NCBI GenBank assembly: GCA_016342745.1
Contig: JAEINT010000014.1
Span: 62,001-126,000 of the forward strand
DNA length: 64,000 nt
Direction of reading: 5' to 3'
DNA from: Labilibaculum sp.
Lineage (GTDB): Bacteria > Bacteroidota > Bacteroidia > Bacteroidales > Marinifilaceae
Positions 44,535-53,688 of this stretch are shown here, in pieces. The position numbers and the translations under genes were made by a program. Below the pieces are notes generated by a model. That model was not told the origin of the DNA and ran no database searches. It saw nothing but the letters and a program-made list of their open reading frames with translations. Numbering within the stretch: the first letter of the stretch is position 1; each line of letters starts with the position of its first letter.

Positions 44535-44977
44535 AATGTTCTTGATCTTTTAAAACGCTGCAAAGATATTACTTTTTATGCTTCCTTATTCTCAAGTACT
44601 TGTTTTATTGTTAAAATATTGAATTAGTTTAACACGAAAGGTCCGAAGGTTCACTGAGAATAAAATGCTCAATTAAGAATACTTAGGAAAGTTTTTTTCC
44701 TCTGTGCGATTCTGTGTACTCGGTGGTAGAAATATTTTTAATTAATCATGCAATTATTCACTTTGTGTTCTTCGTGCTATCCTTCGTTTGTCTTTGTGGT
44801 TACACTTTTTTCTCTGCGCCTCTGTGGTGGTTTCTTTTTTAATAAAACTGATTCAGTGAACACCAATGATTTAATGAGTAAGAATTATCATTTAGGAAAT
44901 AAATGATGATTTCAATTAATTTTCCTTTATCAGCTTAGATTTACTATTTTTGAAGCTAGCTAAAACTTAGACTATTA
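44535..44977. repeat. Non-coding spacer with degenerate CTCTGTG-type repeats
   Basis: This 443-bp gap has no credible gene. From 44698 to 44735 and 44760 to 44835 it carries repeated short units of the CTnTGTG kind (CCTCTGTGCGATTCTGTG, CTTTGTGTTCTTCGTG, GTCTTTGTGGTTAC, CTCTGCGCCTCTGTGGTGG). Similar tracts recur in intergenic regions of many bacterial genomes (recalled), with no agreed function. Confidence 0.5.
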
Positions 44978-45757
44978 ATGGCATATAAAAATTATAAAAT
45001 AGCATTGTCAATAGTATTGCTTGTAAGCATATTTATTGCCTGCTCTTCTCAGTCCAAATTAAAATTAGGAATTGATCCTTTAAAGCAGCAAGCTTTGTAT
45101 GTTGAGGAGTGTGGTGCTTTTACTTGTGTTAGTGAAGTGGATTCTAAGGTACAGGATAACTTGGCAAAGGTGGGGAAAAAGATGCTTCAGATTTATTTGA
45201 TTCGTCATGCAAAACCAGATGTGAAAAAGAAAGCATTTTGTTCTGCTGATGAAGCACAACAATATGTGAAAGATTACAATTCGGTTCCAATTATCCCTTT
45301 TGATCCTGACTTAGTTTCGGTCAATCTACAATCGAATCATACAATTTATTGCTCTAGCTTGCCGCGATCGCAAGAAACGGCGCTAAATATTTTTGGAGAT
45401 AAATATCCTGTAGTAGCAGATTCTATTTTTAGGGAGTTTGAAATTCGAATGATTGATGCAAATAGTTTTTTAAAACTGCCAATGGTGTTGTGGCAAGGAC
45501 TAAGTCGTGGTAGCTGGATGTTGGGATTTAATCATCGAGGTATCGAAAGCCATAAAGAGGCAAAGCTTAGAGCTGAAATGGCGGCCGAAAATCTAATTAG
45601 GGTTGCTAGGCATGAGGAAACAGCTATTTTGGTTGCACATGGCATGTTGAATGGAGCTATTTCCAAAGAGCTCGAAAAAAAAGGATGGAGACAGATTCAA
45701 AAACAAGGCCACATAAACCTAGGAGCTACCATCCTTGTTAAAATAATTAATGAGTGA
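44978..45757 (+). CDS. Histidine phosphatase family lipoprotein
   Basis: A 259-residue protein with signal and lipobox (IFIACSSQS, Cys about residue 22). The phosphoglycerate-mutase-like fold is shown by LIRHAKPD (the RH motif with the phospho-His), YCSSLPRSQETA and the second catalytic His in LVAHGMLN. Anchored in an envelope membrane, it would act on a periplasmic or surface phosphoester; the substrate is unknown. Monocistronic and convergent with the O-methyltransferase. Confidence 0.8.
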   Translation: MAYKNYKIALSIVLLVSIFIACSSQSKLKLGIDPLKQQALYVEECGAFTCVSEVDSKVQDNLAKVGKKMLQIYLIRHAKPDVKKKAFCSADEAQQYVKDYNSVPIIPFDPDLVSVNLQSNHTIYCSSLPRSQETALNIFGDKYPVVADSIFREFEIRMIDANSFLKLPMVLWQGLSRGSWMLGFNHRGIESHKEAKLRAEMAAENLIRVARHEETAILVAHGMLNGAISKELEKKGWRQIQKQGHINLGATILVKIINE

Positions 45758-45814
45758 ATGAGGTTTGAGTAAATAAGTAATTTACTTTATCCTTTTGACT
45801 TGAGACTTGAAGCT

Positions 45815-46456
45815 TTATTTTTTTCTAGCCATCATTAAACCATGACGTATTGGTAAAAGAACATTCTCCACTCTGGAATCTTCCTGAATAAATTTATTAA
45901 ATTCTAAAATTCCACGAGTTTGCTTGTCGTGATTCTCTGTTTCATTTACTACTTTTCCGTCCCATAAAACATCATCAGCAAGAATGAAACCGCCACTTTT
46001 GATTTTTGGAAAAGCTGCTTCGTAATATTTAGTGTATTGATCTTTAGCCGCATCAATAAATACCAAATCGAAGCTTTCTTCTAATTGTGGAATAATGTCA
46101 AGTGCATCTCCTACGTGAAACTGAATACGTTCTTCATAACCCGATTTTTTGATGTACTTACGAGTAAAATACTCCAATTCGTCGTTGTTATCTATGGTGT
46201 GAATAATGCAATCATCACCACTTCCCATTGCCATACTAATTGCTGAATATCCTGTAAAGGTTCCAATTTCTAATACACGCAAGGGCCGAATCATTTGGCA
46301 AGTCATTTTTAGGAATTTCCCCTGTAAGTGACCCGATAACATTCTTGGGCGAAGCATTTTGACATGCGTTTCGCGGGTTAAATCTTTTAACACCGAATCT
46401 TCACTTTCGGTGTGGTTTAATATATAGTCTTCAAGTTCTTTATTAATTTCTATCAT
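45815..46456 (-). CDS. SAM-dependent O-methyltransferase (class I, family 3)
   Basis: A 213-residue enzyme of the catechol-O-methyltransferase-like group. It shows VLEIGTFTGYSAISMA (SAM motif I), HTIDNNDE, the metal-binding FDLVFIDAAKDQYTKYYE, and GGFILADDVLWDGKV. The acidic residues that bind a divalent metal are kept. Substrate not predictable. Lies downstream of the M16 peptidase on the same strand, separated by a REP-like repeat. Confidence 0.88.
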   Translation of the reverse strand: MIEINKELEDYILNHTESEDSVLKDLTRETHVKMLRPRMLSGHLQGKFLKMTCQMIRPLRVLEIGTFTGYSAISMAMGSGDDCIIHTIDNNDELEYFTRKYIKKSGYEERIQFHVGDALDIIPQLEESFDLVFIDAAKDQYTKYYEAAFPKIKSGGFILADDVLWDGKVVNETENHDKQTRGILEFNKFIQEDSRVENVLLPIRHGLMMARKK

Positions 46457-46482
46457 GCTTATACGATTTTAGAAATGAAATT

Positions 46483-46564
46483 CTCGTATAATGCCGATTG
46501 ATATCTAAAAATCAATCCTAAACGAAGTGAGATGATTGAATAATTTAGATACTAATTGGTATTA
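46483..46564 (-). repeat. REP-like palindromic repeat, copy A
   Basis: Read on the minus strand it starts with the TAA stop of the M16 peptidase gene (TAATACC) and ends near GGCATTATACGAG. About 69 of 83 aligned positions match the copy at 63295-63377. The arms ATCTAAA and TTTTAGAT and the outer ATACC/GGCAT can pair; the loop contains TCACTTCGTTTA. Confidence 0.75.
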
Positions 46565-47782
46565 TTTGTACATCAAAGTGGTTAGTAAATCCTTGTTAAG
46601 AATTTCGTTGGCAACTTCAATCAGTTGTTCTGCTGTGATGCTTTCAACTTTTTGGTATAGTTCATCCAAAGAATCAATTCGATTGTAAAGTAAAAAGCTT
46701 TTGCCAATGCTAAGCATCAGGTTTTCATTGTTCTCCGATGAGATTGCGATTTGTCCAATCATCTGATTCTTTGCTCTTGTTAACTGTCCTGGCCCCAGTT
46801 TTTTTGTGCAAAGCAAATCCATCTCCTTGTTGATTAAACTAAGGCACTTATCTAAATTGCCTTTGTCTGTGCCAAAATAGATGCTAAAAACACCCGTATC
46901 GGCATAAGGAGTGTAGTTTGCTTCAATATTATAAGCCAAGCCATGTCGTTCCCTTAGAGACATGTTTAGACGTGAGTTCATTCCCGGTCCACCTAATATA
47001 TTTGTAAGTAGTGATAATGGAATTCGTCTTTCATCATCTAAATCGTAGGCAATATTCCCCATCACACAATGACGCTGATAAGTTTTCTTTATCATGGTTT
47101 GTGTGCGAGCTTTATAGGAATTTGGTTTTGTTCTTTTGGTCGTGCGAATACTCTCAGGAATGTGCCCAAAGAATTTTTCGACCATTTTTACCAATTTCTT
47201 AAAGTCGATGTTTCCTACAGAACTAATCACCATTTGATCTGTATGGTAATTATTCTTGATGAAATTTAAAATATCATCACGTTTAAAAGCTTTAACGTGC
47301 TTTGGTGTTCCTAAAATATTTCTACCAATTGGATCATCTTTAAATATTAACTCCTCAAAATCATCAAATATCAGTTCTGATGGTGAATCTTTGTACGAGT
47401 TAATTTCATCCAAAATCACTTCTTTCTCTTTTTCCAGTTCCTTTTCCGGAAAAATAGAGTTGAAGGTGATGTCTCCTATTAGTTCTAAAGCTCTTTTGTA
47501 ATCTTTATCTAAGAAGGTTGTATAAACACAAGTCTCTTCTTTGGTAGTATATGCGTTTAGTTCACCGCCCACATCTTCCATTCTGCTTAAGATATGATAG
47601 GCCTTTCGTTTTGTGGTACCCTTAAACACAACATGCTCTATGTAGTGAGCAATCCCCCATTCTTCTTCTTTTTCATCACGCGAACCAGTATTCAGAATAA
47701 TTCCACAGTGCGCAACATTTGCGTTCACAGAATGATGAATTAGCCTGATACCATTTGATAATGTGTGAGTTTCGAATACCAT
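46562..47782 (-). CDS. M16 family zinc metallopeptidase (pitrilysin/processing-peptidase type)
   Basis: A 406-residue peptidase with the inverted zinc motif HYIEHVVFKGT (H-x2-E-H), the downstream zinc-ligand Glu in LEKEKEVILDEI, and the second M16 domain with the R/Y region GGPGMNSRLNMSLRERHGLAYN. No signal peptide, so it is probably cytoplasmic. Length and order fit the single-chain, two-domain family that includes bacterial homologues of mitochondrial processing peptidase. Its stop codon lies within a REP-like repeat. Confidence 0.92.
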   Translation of the reverse strand: MVFETHTLSNGIRLIHHSVNANVAHCGIILNTGSRDEKEEEWGIAHYIEHVVFKGTTKRKAYHILSRMEDVGGELNAYTTKEETCVYTTFLDKDYKRALELIGDITFNSIFPEKELEKEKEVILDEINSYKDSPSELIFDDFEELIFKDDPIGRNILGTPKHVKAFKRDDILNFIKNNYHTDQMVISSVGNIDFKKLVKMVEKFFGHIPESIRTTKRTKPNSYKARTQTMIKKTYQRHCVMGNIAYDLDDERRIPLSLLTNILGGPGMNSRLNMSLRERHGLAYNIEANYTPYADTGVFSIYFGTDKGNLDKCLSLINKEMDLLCTKKLGPGQLTRAKNQMIGQIAISSENNENLMLSIGKSFLLYNRIDSLDELYQKVESITAEQLIEVANEILNKDLLTTLMYK

Positions 47783-47859
47783 ATATAATTTTATTAGGCT
47801 GCAAAGGTAATAAGAAGTTTAGATTTCAATAAAATTAGTTTGTAATTTTATCAATTTAA

Positions 47860-47890
47860 TTTGGTGATTTTAATTTTTTGCGTACTTTTG
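47860..47890 (+). promoter_or_regulatory. Promoter of the tandem tRNA-Phe genes
   Basis: TTTG (47860-47863), a 19-bp spacer and TACTTTTG (47883-47890) fit the Bacteroidota consensus, ending 18 bp before the first tRNA. Confidence 0.75.
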
Positions 47891-47908
47891 CATCGCTCAA
47901 GTAAAGAG

Positions 47909-47981
47909 GGTGCCATAGCTCAGTTGGTAGAGCAATGGACTGAAAATCCATGTGTCCCTGGTTCGATTCCAGGTGGCACCA
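47909..47981 (+). tRNA. tRNA-Phe (GAA), copy 1
   Basis: Acceptor GGTGCCA/TGGCACC, D-loop AGTTGGTA, anticodon stem ATGGA/TCCAT with loop CTGAAAA, T-loop TTCGATT, discriminator A. The next bases read CCA, possibly by chance since the other copies lack it. Confidence 0.97.
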
Positions 47982-48011
47982 CCACTTTTTCTCGAGTAAC
48001 AATACCAAAAG

Positions 48012-48084
48012 GGTGCCATAGCTCAGTTGGTAGAGCAATGGACTGAAAATCCATGTGTCCCTGGTTCGATTCCAGGTGGCACCA
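48012..48084 (+). tRNA. tRNA-Phe (GAA), copy 2
   Basis: Identical 73-nt gene to copy 1, 30 bp downstream in the same transcription unit. CCA is not encoded (CCC follows). Confidence 0.97.
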
Positions 48085-48088
48085 CCCA

Positions 48089-48118
48089 AAGCCGATCATT
48101 ATTGATCGGCTTTTTTTT
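48089..48118 (+). terminator. Terminator of the tandem tRNA-Phe unit
   Basis: AAGCCGATCA (48089-48098) pairs with TGATCGGCTT (48103-48112), followed by a T-run. Confidence 0.9.
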
Positions 48119-48173
48119 GTGCATATAATTCAAATGAATATTGTGTGTTAAACAGAAATTTAACAGGTAGTTT

Positions 48174-49121
48174 TCACTTAAGAGGCCTTTTTTTGACGAG
48201 ACCTCCTTTTGCATCTTTTATACTATGCATGATGACAAAAGCATCTCTGTCTATTTTATCAACCTCCATGTGTAATTTTGCTAGTTCTAGCCTTGTCATT
48301 AGCGTGTAAATGATTTCCGTTTCTTTTTGAGATTTCCCTCTTTTGCCGTAATAAATGGTGCATCCTCTTCCCAATTTATCAATTATAGTTCGTCTAATTT
48401 CTTTATTTTTTTCTGATATAATTGTAACGCCTACATACTCTTCAATTCCTGAAACAACAAAATCAACGGTTTTTGATGCCACTATATATGTCAAAATTGC
48501 ATACAATGCAATTTCAATAGTTAAAACATATGCTGCAATTCCAAAAATAAGCACATTGAATATCAAAATTACGTCGCCAATTGTTAATGGCGTTTTTCGG
48601 TTTATATAAATAGCTAATATTTCTGTTCCATCGATTACAGATCCGCCACGAATAGCCAATCCTATTCCCATACCTAAAAAAAATCCTCCAAATGCTGCAA
48701 TCAGTAATTTGTCTTCCGTAATTATGGGAAATGGTATAAAATGAACTGTAATTGCCAGTAATACTATGGCAATAATACTTTTAATTGTAAACTGACGACT
48801 TAGTGTAGTAAATCCCAGTATTAAAAATGGTATGTTAACTGCAACAATTAAAATTGATAGGGGTAGTACGGTAAGTTCAGCGATCATTAGGGAAATCCCC
48901 ATTACACCACCATCAATAAATAGGTTGGGGAGTAGAAATCCTTTTAAGCCAAAACCTGCGCAAAGAATACCTAAAAGAATGAAAATAAAATCATGAACGA
49001 TATGAATTAATTCAACCGTTGCATTTTTTACTTTTTTATGCACTTGAATATCTGGTGTTTTTTTCTTCTTTACTTGATATTTTACAGTTTCAAAAATTAT
49101 TTGTCGTAAAAATGGGAACAT
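48174..49121 (-). CDS. YitT family membrane protein
   Basis: A 315-residue inner-membrane protein with five to six TM helices (about residues 40-220), including the family-typical FIDGGVMGISL and RGGSVIDGTEILA segments. A C-terminal soluble DUF2179 domain (about 225-300, VTIISEKNKEIRRTI and RGCTIYYGKRG) follows. The role of the family is unknown; transport is often supposed. It is flanked by tRNA-Phe genes and reads against them. Confidence 0.87.
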   Translation of the reverse strand: MFPFLRQIIFETVKYQVKKKKTPDIQVHKKVKNATVELIHIVHDFIFILLGILCAGFGLKGFLLPNLFIDGGVMGISLMIAELTVLPLSILIVAVNIPFLILGFTTLSRQFTIKSIIAIVLLAITVHFIPFPIITEDKLLIAAFGGFFLGMGIGLAIRGGSVIDGTEILAIYINRKTPLTIGDVILIFNVLIFGIAAYVLTIEIALYAILTYIVASKTVDFVVSGIEEYVGVTIISEKNKEIRRTIIDKLGRGCTIYYGKRGKSQKETEIIYTLMTRLELAKLHMEVDKIDRDAFVIMHSIKDAKGGLVKKRPLK

Positions 49122-49317
49122 GTTTAAAGTCTTATTTTGATAAATATTTCACAATCTTACTATACTTTTCTTATCTCTTATTTCCCTGATGGATTTTTCT
49201 AATTTCTTATGAAGAAGATAGTTAATTAATAAATAATCATTGATAGAAGCTTATCTAATATCTTGTTATTTAGATAGAATATAAAAAATGATTCGGATAT
49301 ATTGAATGAGTACATAC

Positions 49318-49355
49318 AAAAAGAGTCAATAATCAGAAACGATTATTGACTCTTT
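49318..49355 (-). terminator. Terminator of the S41 protease gene
   Basis: AAAGAGTCAATAATC (49320-49334) pairs with GATTATTGACTCTTT (49341-49355). On the minus strand the hairpin ends in a U-run. Confidence 0.85.
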
Positions 49356-49373
49356 ACAATATCTTATTTTGGT

Positions 49374-50660
49374 TTAATTTGCGCCAACCAATTCATCAAA
49401 ACCTTTCTTCTTAAACTCACGTTCGTTTGTTGATAGTGCTTTTGCAGCAGTAATAACTGGGAAGTTTCCACTTACGATATAATCTAAGGCAGCTTTAAAG
49501 TTGCTTTCTTCAATATCTCCAAAATCATATGACAAATCATCTGATATTTCTAAATCAACAGGAATACCTTCAAAATAATCACCTTCATCAGCAGCATTGG
49601 TAATTTTAAAACTAATTGGAACGATAGCCAGATTTAATGATATATCTTCAAAAACATACATGCCAACAGGTTTTCCGTGGGTTGTACTTCCAATTAGAAT
49701 AACATCATCTAAGTAAGGTTTTAAGCCATTAATAACCATTTCGCTTGCCGATGCTGTTCCCGATGTCGTAATTATAAAAACACGATCAAAAGCGTATGCA
49801 GCGGCTTGTTCTTGGAATGCTTCAGTAAAATCTTCACTCATTTTTGATTCGTTGTGAAAAACCTTAGAGTATATATCATTTGTAAAGGCATTGCCAGTTA
49901 TCAATGAAGATAATTGATTAGAAATTGCAGTACTTCCACCACCATTGTATCTGAGATCTAAAACCAATTCTTCTGCGCTTTGTTCTTTAAAGTAAGTAAA
50001 GGCTTCATTCAATTCCTCTTCCGATTTTTGCAAAAAGCTGTCGAATGCTAAATAGGCAACCTTGATTCCTTGGTGGTCAATTACTTCTCTTTTCAATACA
50101 CTGTTTTGATCTAGTGTAATCTGACTGGCTAAGAATTCCTTTTGTTCTCCTAAATTATTTTCAAATATGAATTCACTTGAAGATTTATCTAATTCATCAA
50201 GAATCTTATCTTCATCACTAGATGATGGATTTTCAGGAATTGTATAGCCATTTATTGAGATTAATTTCCATCCACGAGTAATTCCTTCAGCAGCAATAGG
50301 TGATTCGTCAAAAATGAGTTTTACTCTTAAGTCGTTATTGCTATCAAATTTAAAACCCAATCCATAGCCCGTGTAAGTTCCATTTTCTAAATAGGCTAAT
50401 AATTGATCACGGTTAGCGATATAACTCCAACGATCTTGAGAGGCCAATAAATCTTCAAAATAGTTATTTGCAGAATTGTAATTCGATGATTTAATCGATG
50501 GTAATTCATCATTCCAGAAATACCATTCTTGCATCACTTCGTTAATCACATCGAATTCATCTTCTTTATGATTTGAATCATCTTTATTGCAAGATGTATA
50601 TGCAAAGGAATTAAAGAGAATTGTTGCTATTAAAAATAACTTAGGAAAGGATAATTTCAT
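49374..50660 (-). CDS. S41 family (C-terminal processing) peptidase lipoprotein
   Basis: A 428-residue exported protease with a lipobox (FAYTSCNKDD, Cys about residue 24). A PDZ-like region follows (GYGLGFKFDSN, ISINGYTIP), then the tail-specific protease core with VLDLRYNGGGST, the nucleophile region TTSGTASASEMVI, and HGKPVG with the catalytic Lys. The usual Ser-Lys dyad is therefore present. Substrate unknown. Sits between tRNA-Phe copies 2 and 3 on the opposite strand. Confidence 0.88.
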   Translation of the reverse strand: MKLSFPKLFLIATILFNSFAYTSCNKDDSNHKEDEFDVINEVMQEWYFWNDELPSIKSSNYNSANNYFEDLLASQDRWSYIANRDQLLAYLENGTYTGYGLGFKFDSNNDLRVKLIFDESPIAAEGITRGWKLISINGYTIPENPSSSDEDKILDELDKSSSEFIFENNLGEQKEFLASQITLDQNSVLKREVIDHQGIKVAYLAFDSFLQKSEEELNEAFTYFKEQSAEELVLDLRYNGGGSTAISNQLSSLITGNAFTNDIYSKVFHNESKMSEDFTEAFQEQAAAYAFDRVFIITTSGTASASEMVINGLKPYLDDVILIGSTTHGKPVGMYVFEDISLNLAIVPISFKITNAADEGDYFEGIPVDLEISDDLSYDFGDIEESNFKAALDYIVSGNFPVITAAKALSTNEREFKKKGFDELVGAN

Positions 50661-50887
50661 ATGATGAAAATTTATGTGTTCGAATTAATGTTTTACCAAA
50701 TAGGTGTGTTTTGTAGTAACAAAAACTATACCTAGATATGCTTTTAACGCATGAAAATAGCTTCTATTGTTCAATTTTTATTAATCCAGCGATTAGATTC
50801 ATTCTAAATAGCATTTCGAAAAAAGTTGATACTTAATTATATTGATGATTTATGGCTTGGAATTTTTGGTGTAGCTTCATTTTTAAT

Positions 50888-50917
50888 TTTGTGAAAAACA
50901 ATTTTTATTTACATTTG
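50888..50917 (+). promoter_or_regulatory. Promoter of tRNA-Phe copy 3
   Basis: TTTG (50888-50891), an 18-bp spacer and TACATTTG (50910-50917), ending 16 bp before the tRNA. Confidence 0.7.
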
Positions 50918-50933
50918 TAGCACCAAAACAAAG

Positions 50934-51006
50934 GGTGCCATAGCTCAGTTGGTAGAGCAATGGACTGAAAATCCATGTGTCCCTGGTTCGATTCCAGGTG
51001 GCACCA
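50934..51006 (+). tRNA. tRNA-Phe (GAA), copy 3
   Basis: Identical in all 73 positions to copies 1 and 2, with its own promoter and terminator about 2.9 kb downstream of them. CCA not encoded. Confidence 0.97.
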
Positions 51007-51010
51007 CGAA

Positions 51011-51047
51011 AGAGGGGAAGATTTTAATAATCTTCCCCTCTTTTTTT
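51011..51047 (+). terminator. Terminator of tRNA-Phe copy 3
   Basis: AGAGGGGAAGATT (51011-51023) pairs with AATCTTCCCCTCT (51029-51041), followed by T residues. Confidence 0.9.
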
Positions 51048-51298
51048 ATATATGAAAATTGAAGTCTACATATTAACGAGTCCTGTAGCAGGTCTTTTTT
51101 TATAGTTTCCTGTATCAAGATTATCCTCAGAATTTCATTTATTGTTGTTCGTCTTTGAACAATTTTACCTAAGCAAACGTTTTCGGTCTAAAATAAAGGA
51201 ATTCAAGTCTCTAACTAATTTTTTTATTTGAATTAATAGGATATTTTTGCAAGACTTAGACCAAGTAATAAAGAATTTAAGATATAAAATACTTCAAA

Positions 51299-52828
51299 AT
51301 GGCAGATAATAAGAAAGCATTATTGATGATCCTTGACGGATGGGGGATTGGTGATAAAACAAATGCAGATGTAATTTCTTCAGTGGCTACTCCATACATG
51401 GATAGCTTGTTAGCTAAATATCCTAACTCTCAGTTGCAAGCAGCTGGAAGATTTGTTGGATTGCCTGAGGGACAAATGGGTAACTCAGAAGTAGGACATT
51501 TAAATATTGGTGCTGGACGTGTTGTTTATCAAGATTTGGTAAAAATCAACATGGCAGTTGAAAAAGATACGCTTAAGGATAATGAGCAGGTTGTTAAAGC
51601 TTTTACTCATGCTAAAGAGAATGGTAAAAAAGTTCACTTGATTGGTTTAATCGGTGATGGTGGTGTACACTCATTAAGTAATCACGCAATTGCTCTTTGT
51701 AATGCCGCTCAGGCTTTTGGATTGAATGATGTTTTTGTTCATGGTTTAACTGATGGACGTGATACAGATCCAAAATCAGGATTAGGATTCGTAAAAGCAT
51801 TTTCTGAAGCGATTGAAAAAACAGGATCAGCGAAGTTTGCTTCATTAATTGGTCGTTACTACGGAATGGATAGAGACACCAACTGGGATCGAGTAAAACT
51901 TGCTTACGATTTATATACAAAAGGAGATGGGAAAGCTGTAACAAGTGCTGTTGCTGCGATGGAAGAATCATATGCGGAAGGTGTAACAGATGAGTTTGTG
52001 AAGCCAACAGTAATGGTTGATGCTAATGGAGCTCCTTTAGCTACAATTGAAAAAGGTGATGTAGTTATCTGTTTCAATTTCCGTACTGACCGTTTACGTC
52101 AAATGACAACGGTTTTTACTCAAGAAGATATTCAAGAGTTTGGAATGCATACTATGGATGTAGAGTGGTACACCATGACTTGTTACAATGCTAACTTTAA
52201 AGGTGTTAATGTAATCTATGATAAAGATAACGTTAAAAACACAATGGGTGAGGTTGTTTCAAAAGCTGGAAGAAAGCAAATTCGTATTGCTGAAACAGAA
52301 AAATATGCTCACGTAACATTCTTTTTCTCAGGAGGTCAGGAAGCTGAATTCGAAGGCGAAAGCAGATTGTTAGTTGCTTCTCCAAAGGTAGCTACTTACG
52401 ATTTACAACCAGAAATGTCTGCTCCAGCTGTTGCTGATATGATTACTGCTGAGTTGAATGCTAAATCTGCAGATTTTGTTTGTTTAAATTTTGCTAATGG
52501 CGATATGGTAGGACATACAGGAGTTTACGAAGCAATTTCTAAAGCTGTTCAGGCAGTAGATAAATGTGCTGAGCAAGTGGTTGAAGCGGCTAAAGCAAAT
52601 GGATACGATGTAATCATTATTGCTGATCACGGTAATGCTGATTTTGCAGTGAATGCTGATGGTTCTCCTAATACAGCTCACTCTTTAAATCCTGTTCCAT
52701 GTATTTGGGTAACGGATAGTTCAAAAGGAATTGAGAATGGTATTCTTGCCGATGTTGCTCCAACATTGTTAGATATTATGGGTATTGAAAAACCAGAAGA
52801 CATGACCGGTAAATCTTTGATAAAATAA
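51299..52828 (+). CDS. gpmI: 2,3-bisphosphoglycerate-independent phosphoglycerate mutase
   Basis: Glycolytic enzyme interconverting 3- and 2-phosphoglycerate with two manganese ions. The 509 residues match the family. Motifs are LMILDGWGIG (metal Asp), GQMGNSEVGHLNIGAG with the phosphoserine, HGLTDGRDTDPKSG, GRYYGMDRDTNW, NFRTDRLRQ, NFANGDMVGHTG and IIADHGNAD. All metal ligands look intact. A TATTTTTG box at 51242-51249 may be the -7 element. Confidence 0.96.
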   Translation: MADNKKALLMILDGWGIGDKTNADVISSVATPYMDSLLAKYPNSQLQAAGRFVGLPEGQMGNSEVGHLNIGAGRVVYQDLVKINMAVEKDTLKDNEQVVKAFTHAKENGKKVHLIGLIGDGGVHSLSNHAIALCNAAQAFGLNDVFVHGLTDGRDTDPKSGLGFVKAFSEAIEKTGSAKFASLIGRYYGMDRDTNWDRVKLAYDLYTKGDGKAVTSAVAAMEESYAEGVTDEFVKPTVMVDANGAPLATIEKGDVVICFNFRTDRLRQMTTVFTQEDIQEFGMHTMDVEWYTMTCYNANFKGVNVIYDKDNVKNTMGEVVSKAGRKQIRIAETEKYAHVTFFFSGGQEAEFEGESRLLVASPKVATYDLQPEMSAPAVADMITAELNAKSADFVCLNFANGDMVGHTGVYEAISKAVQAVDKCAEQVVEAAKANGYDVIIIADHGNADFAVNADGSPNTAHSLNPVPCIWVTDSSKGIENGILADVAPTLLDIMGIEKPEDMTGKSLIK

Positions 52829-52854
52829 AAGATTGTAACTGAAATTATAAGTTT

Positions 52855-52889
52855 CCGTACTATCTTTGCGAGATAGTACGGATTTTTTT
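52855..52889 (+). terminator. Terminator after gpmI
   Basis: CCGTACTATCT (52855-52865) pairs perfectly with AGATAGTACGG (52871-52881), followed by a T-run. TATCTTTG inside the stem also resembles a -7 box, so the site may double as a promoter for the next gene. Confidence 0.88.
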
Positions 52890-52931
52890 ATACTGTAAAT
52901 CCGTTAATTAGAAATTGTAAAAGTTATTATT

Positions 52932-53516
52932 GTGTTACAGATAGGAAAAGCCATAGTAAGTCTTGATGTGATTGAGAAGAAGTTTATTTGTGATTTTGGC
53001 AAATGCAAAGGCGCATGCTGTATCGAAGGAGATTCAGGGGCACCTTTAGATGAGGAAGAAAAAGCAATTCTTGAAGAGATTTATCCAGATATAAAAGAAT
53101 ATCTTACAAAAGAAGGAATTGAAGAAATTGAGAAACAGGGAACTTCTGTGATTGATTCTGATGATGATTTGGTAACTCCTATCATTAATGATAAAGAGTG
53201 TGTATATACTGTTTTTGAAAATGGATTGGCTTTGTGTGGTATCGAAAAGGCTTATCTTGATGGTAAAATTAAATATCGCAAACCAATTTCATGCTCTTTG
53301 TATCCAATTCGAATTGAGAAATATGCTGAATTTGATGCGGTAAATTATAACAAATGGAATATTTGTCAGCCTGCTCGCGAGTTAGGATTTAAAAAAGGAA
53401 CTCCAGTTTATGTGTTTTTAAAAGAGCCTCTTATCCGAAAATACGGTAAAGAATGGTATGAAGAATTAAAGTATGCAGCTGAGCATATTGATGAGATAAT
53501 GCAGAAAAGAGAGTAA
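52932..53516 (+). CDS. DUF3109 family Cys-rich protein
   Basis: A 194-residue protein with the conserved Cys blocks CDFGKCKGACCIEGDSGAPL near the N-terminus, a central DKECVY and LCGIEKA, then ISCSLYPIR and NICQPA. The pattern fits the uncharacterised DUF3109 family, related in style to YkgJ zinc/iron-binding proteins. The start is GTG at 52932; the residues that follow (LQIGKAIVSLDVIEKKF) are family-like. Function unknown, metal binding likely. Confidence 0.82.
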   Translation: MLQIGKAIVSLDVIEKKFICDFGKCKGACCIEGDSGAPLDEEEKAILEEIYPDIKEYLTKEGIEEIEKQGTSVIDSDDDLVTPIINDKECVYTVFENGLALCGIEKAYLDGKIKYRKPISCSLYPIRIEKYAEFDAVNYNKWNICQPARELGFKKGTPVYVFLKEPLIRKYGKEWYEELKYAAEHIDEIMQKRE

Positions 53517-53543
53517 TAGATCTCTTAGTGATAGATAATATAG

Positions 53544-53575
53544 AACAGCAGCTTACGAGTTGCTGTTTTTTTTGT
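53544..53575 (+). terminator. Terminator after the DUF3109 gene
   Basis: AACAGCA (53544-53550) pairs with TGCTGTT (53561-53567), followed by a T-run. Confidence 0.7.
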
Positions 53576-53688
53576 ATTTGCCTGTTTTAAGGTTTTTTAC
53601 CAAATTATTCTCAAATCAGATATCTAATATTACATCTTCTATTGTATATTTACGTTTCAAATTACTTAAATCCTATAAACACATTATC

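Noticed and set aside
47856-48214. Small frames across the tandem tRNA-Phe genes
   Set aside because: They are translations of tRNA sequence and reflect its duplication.
52861-52868. TATCTTTG as a definite promoter for the DUF3109 gene
   Set aside because: It lies inside the gpmI terminator stem with no good -33 element; kept only as a possibility.
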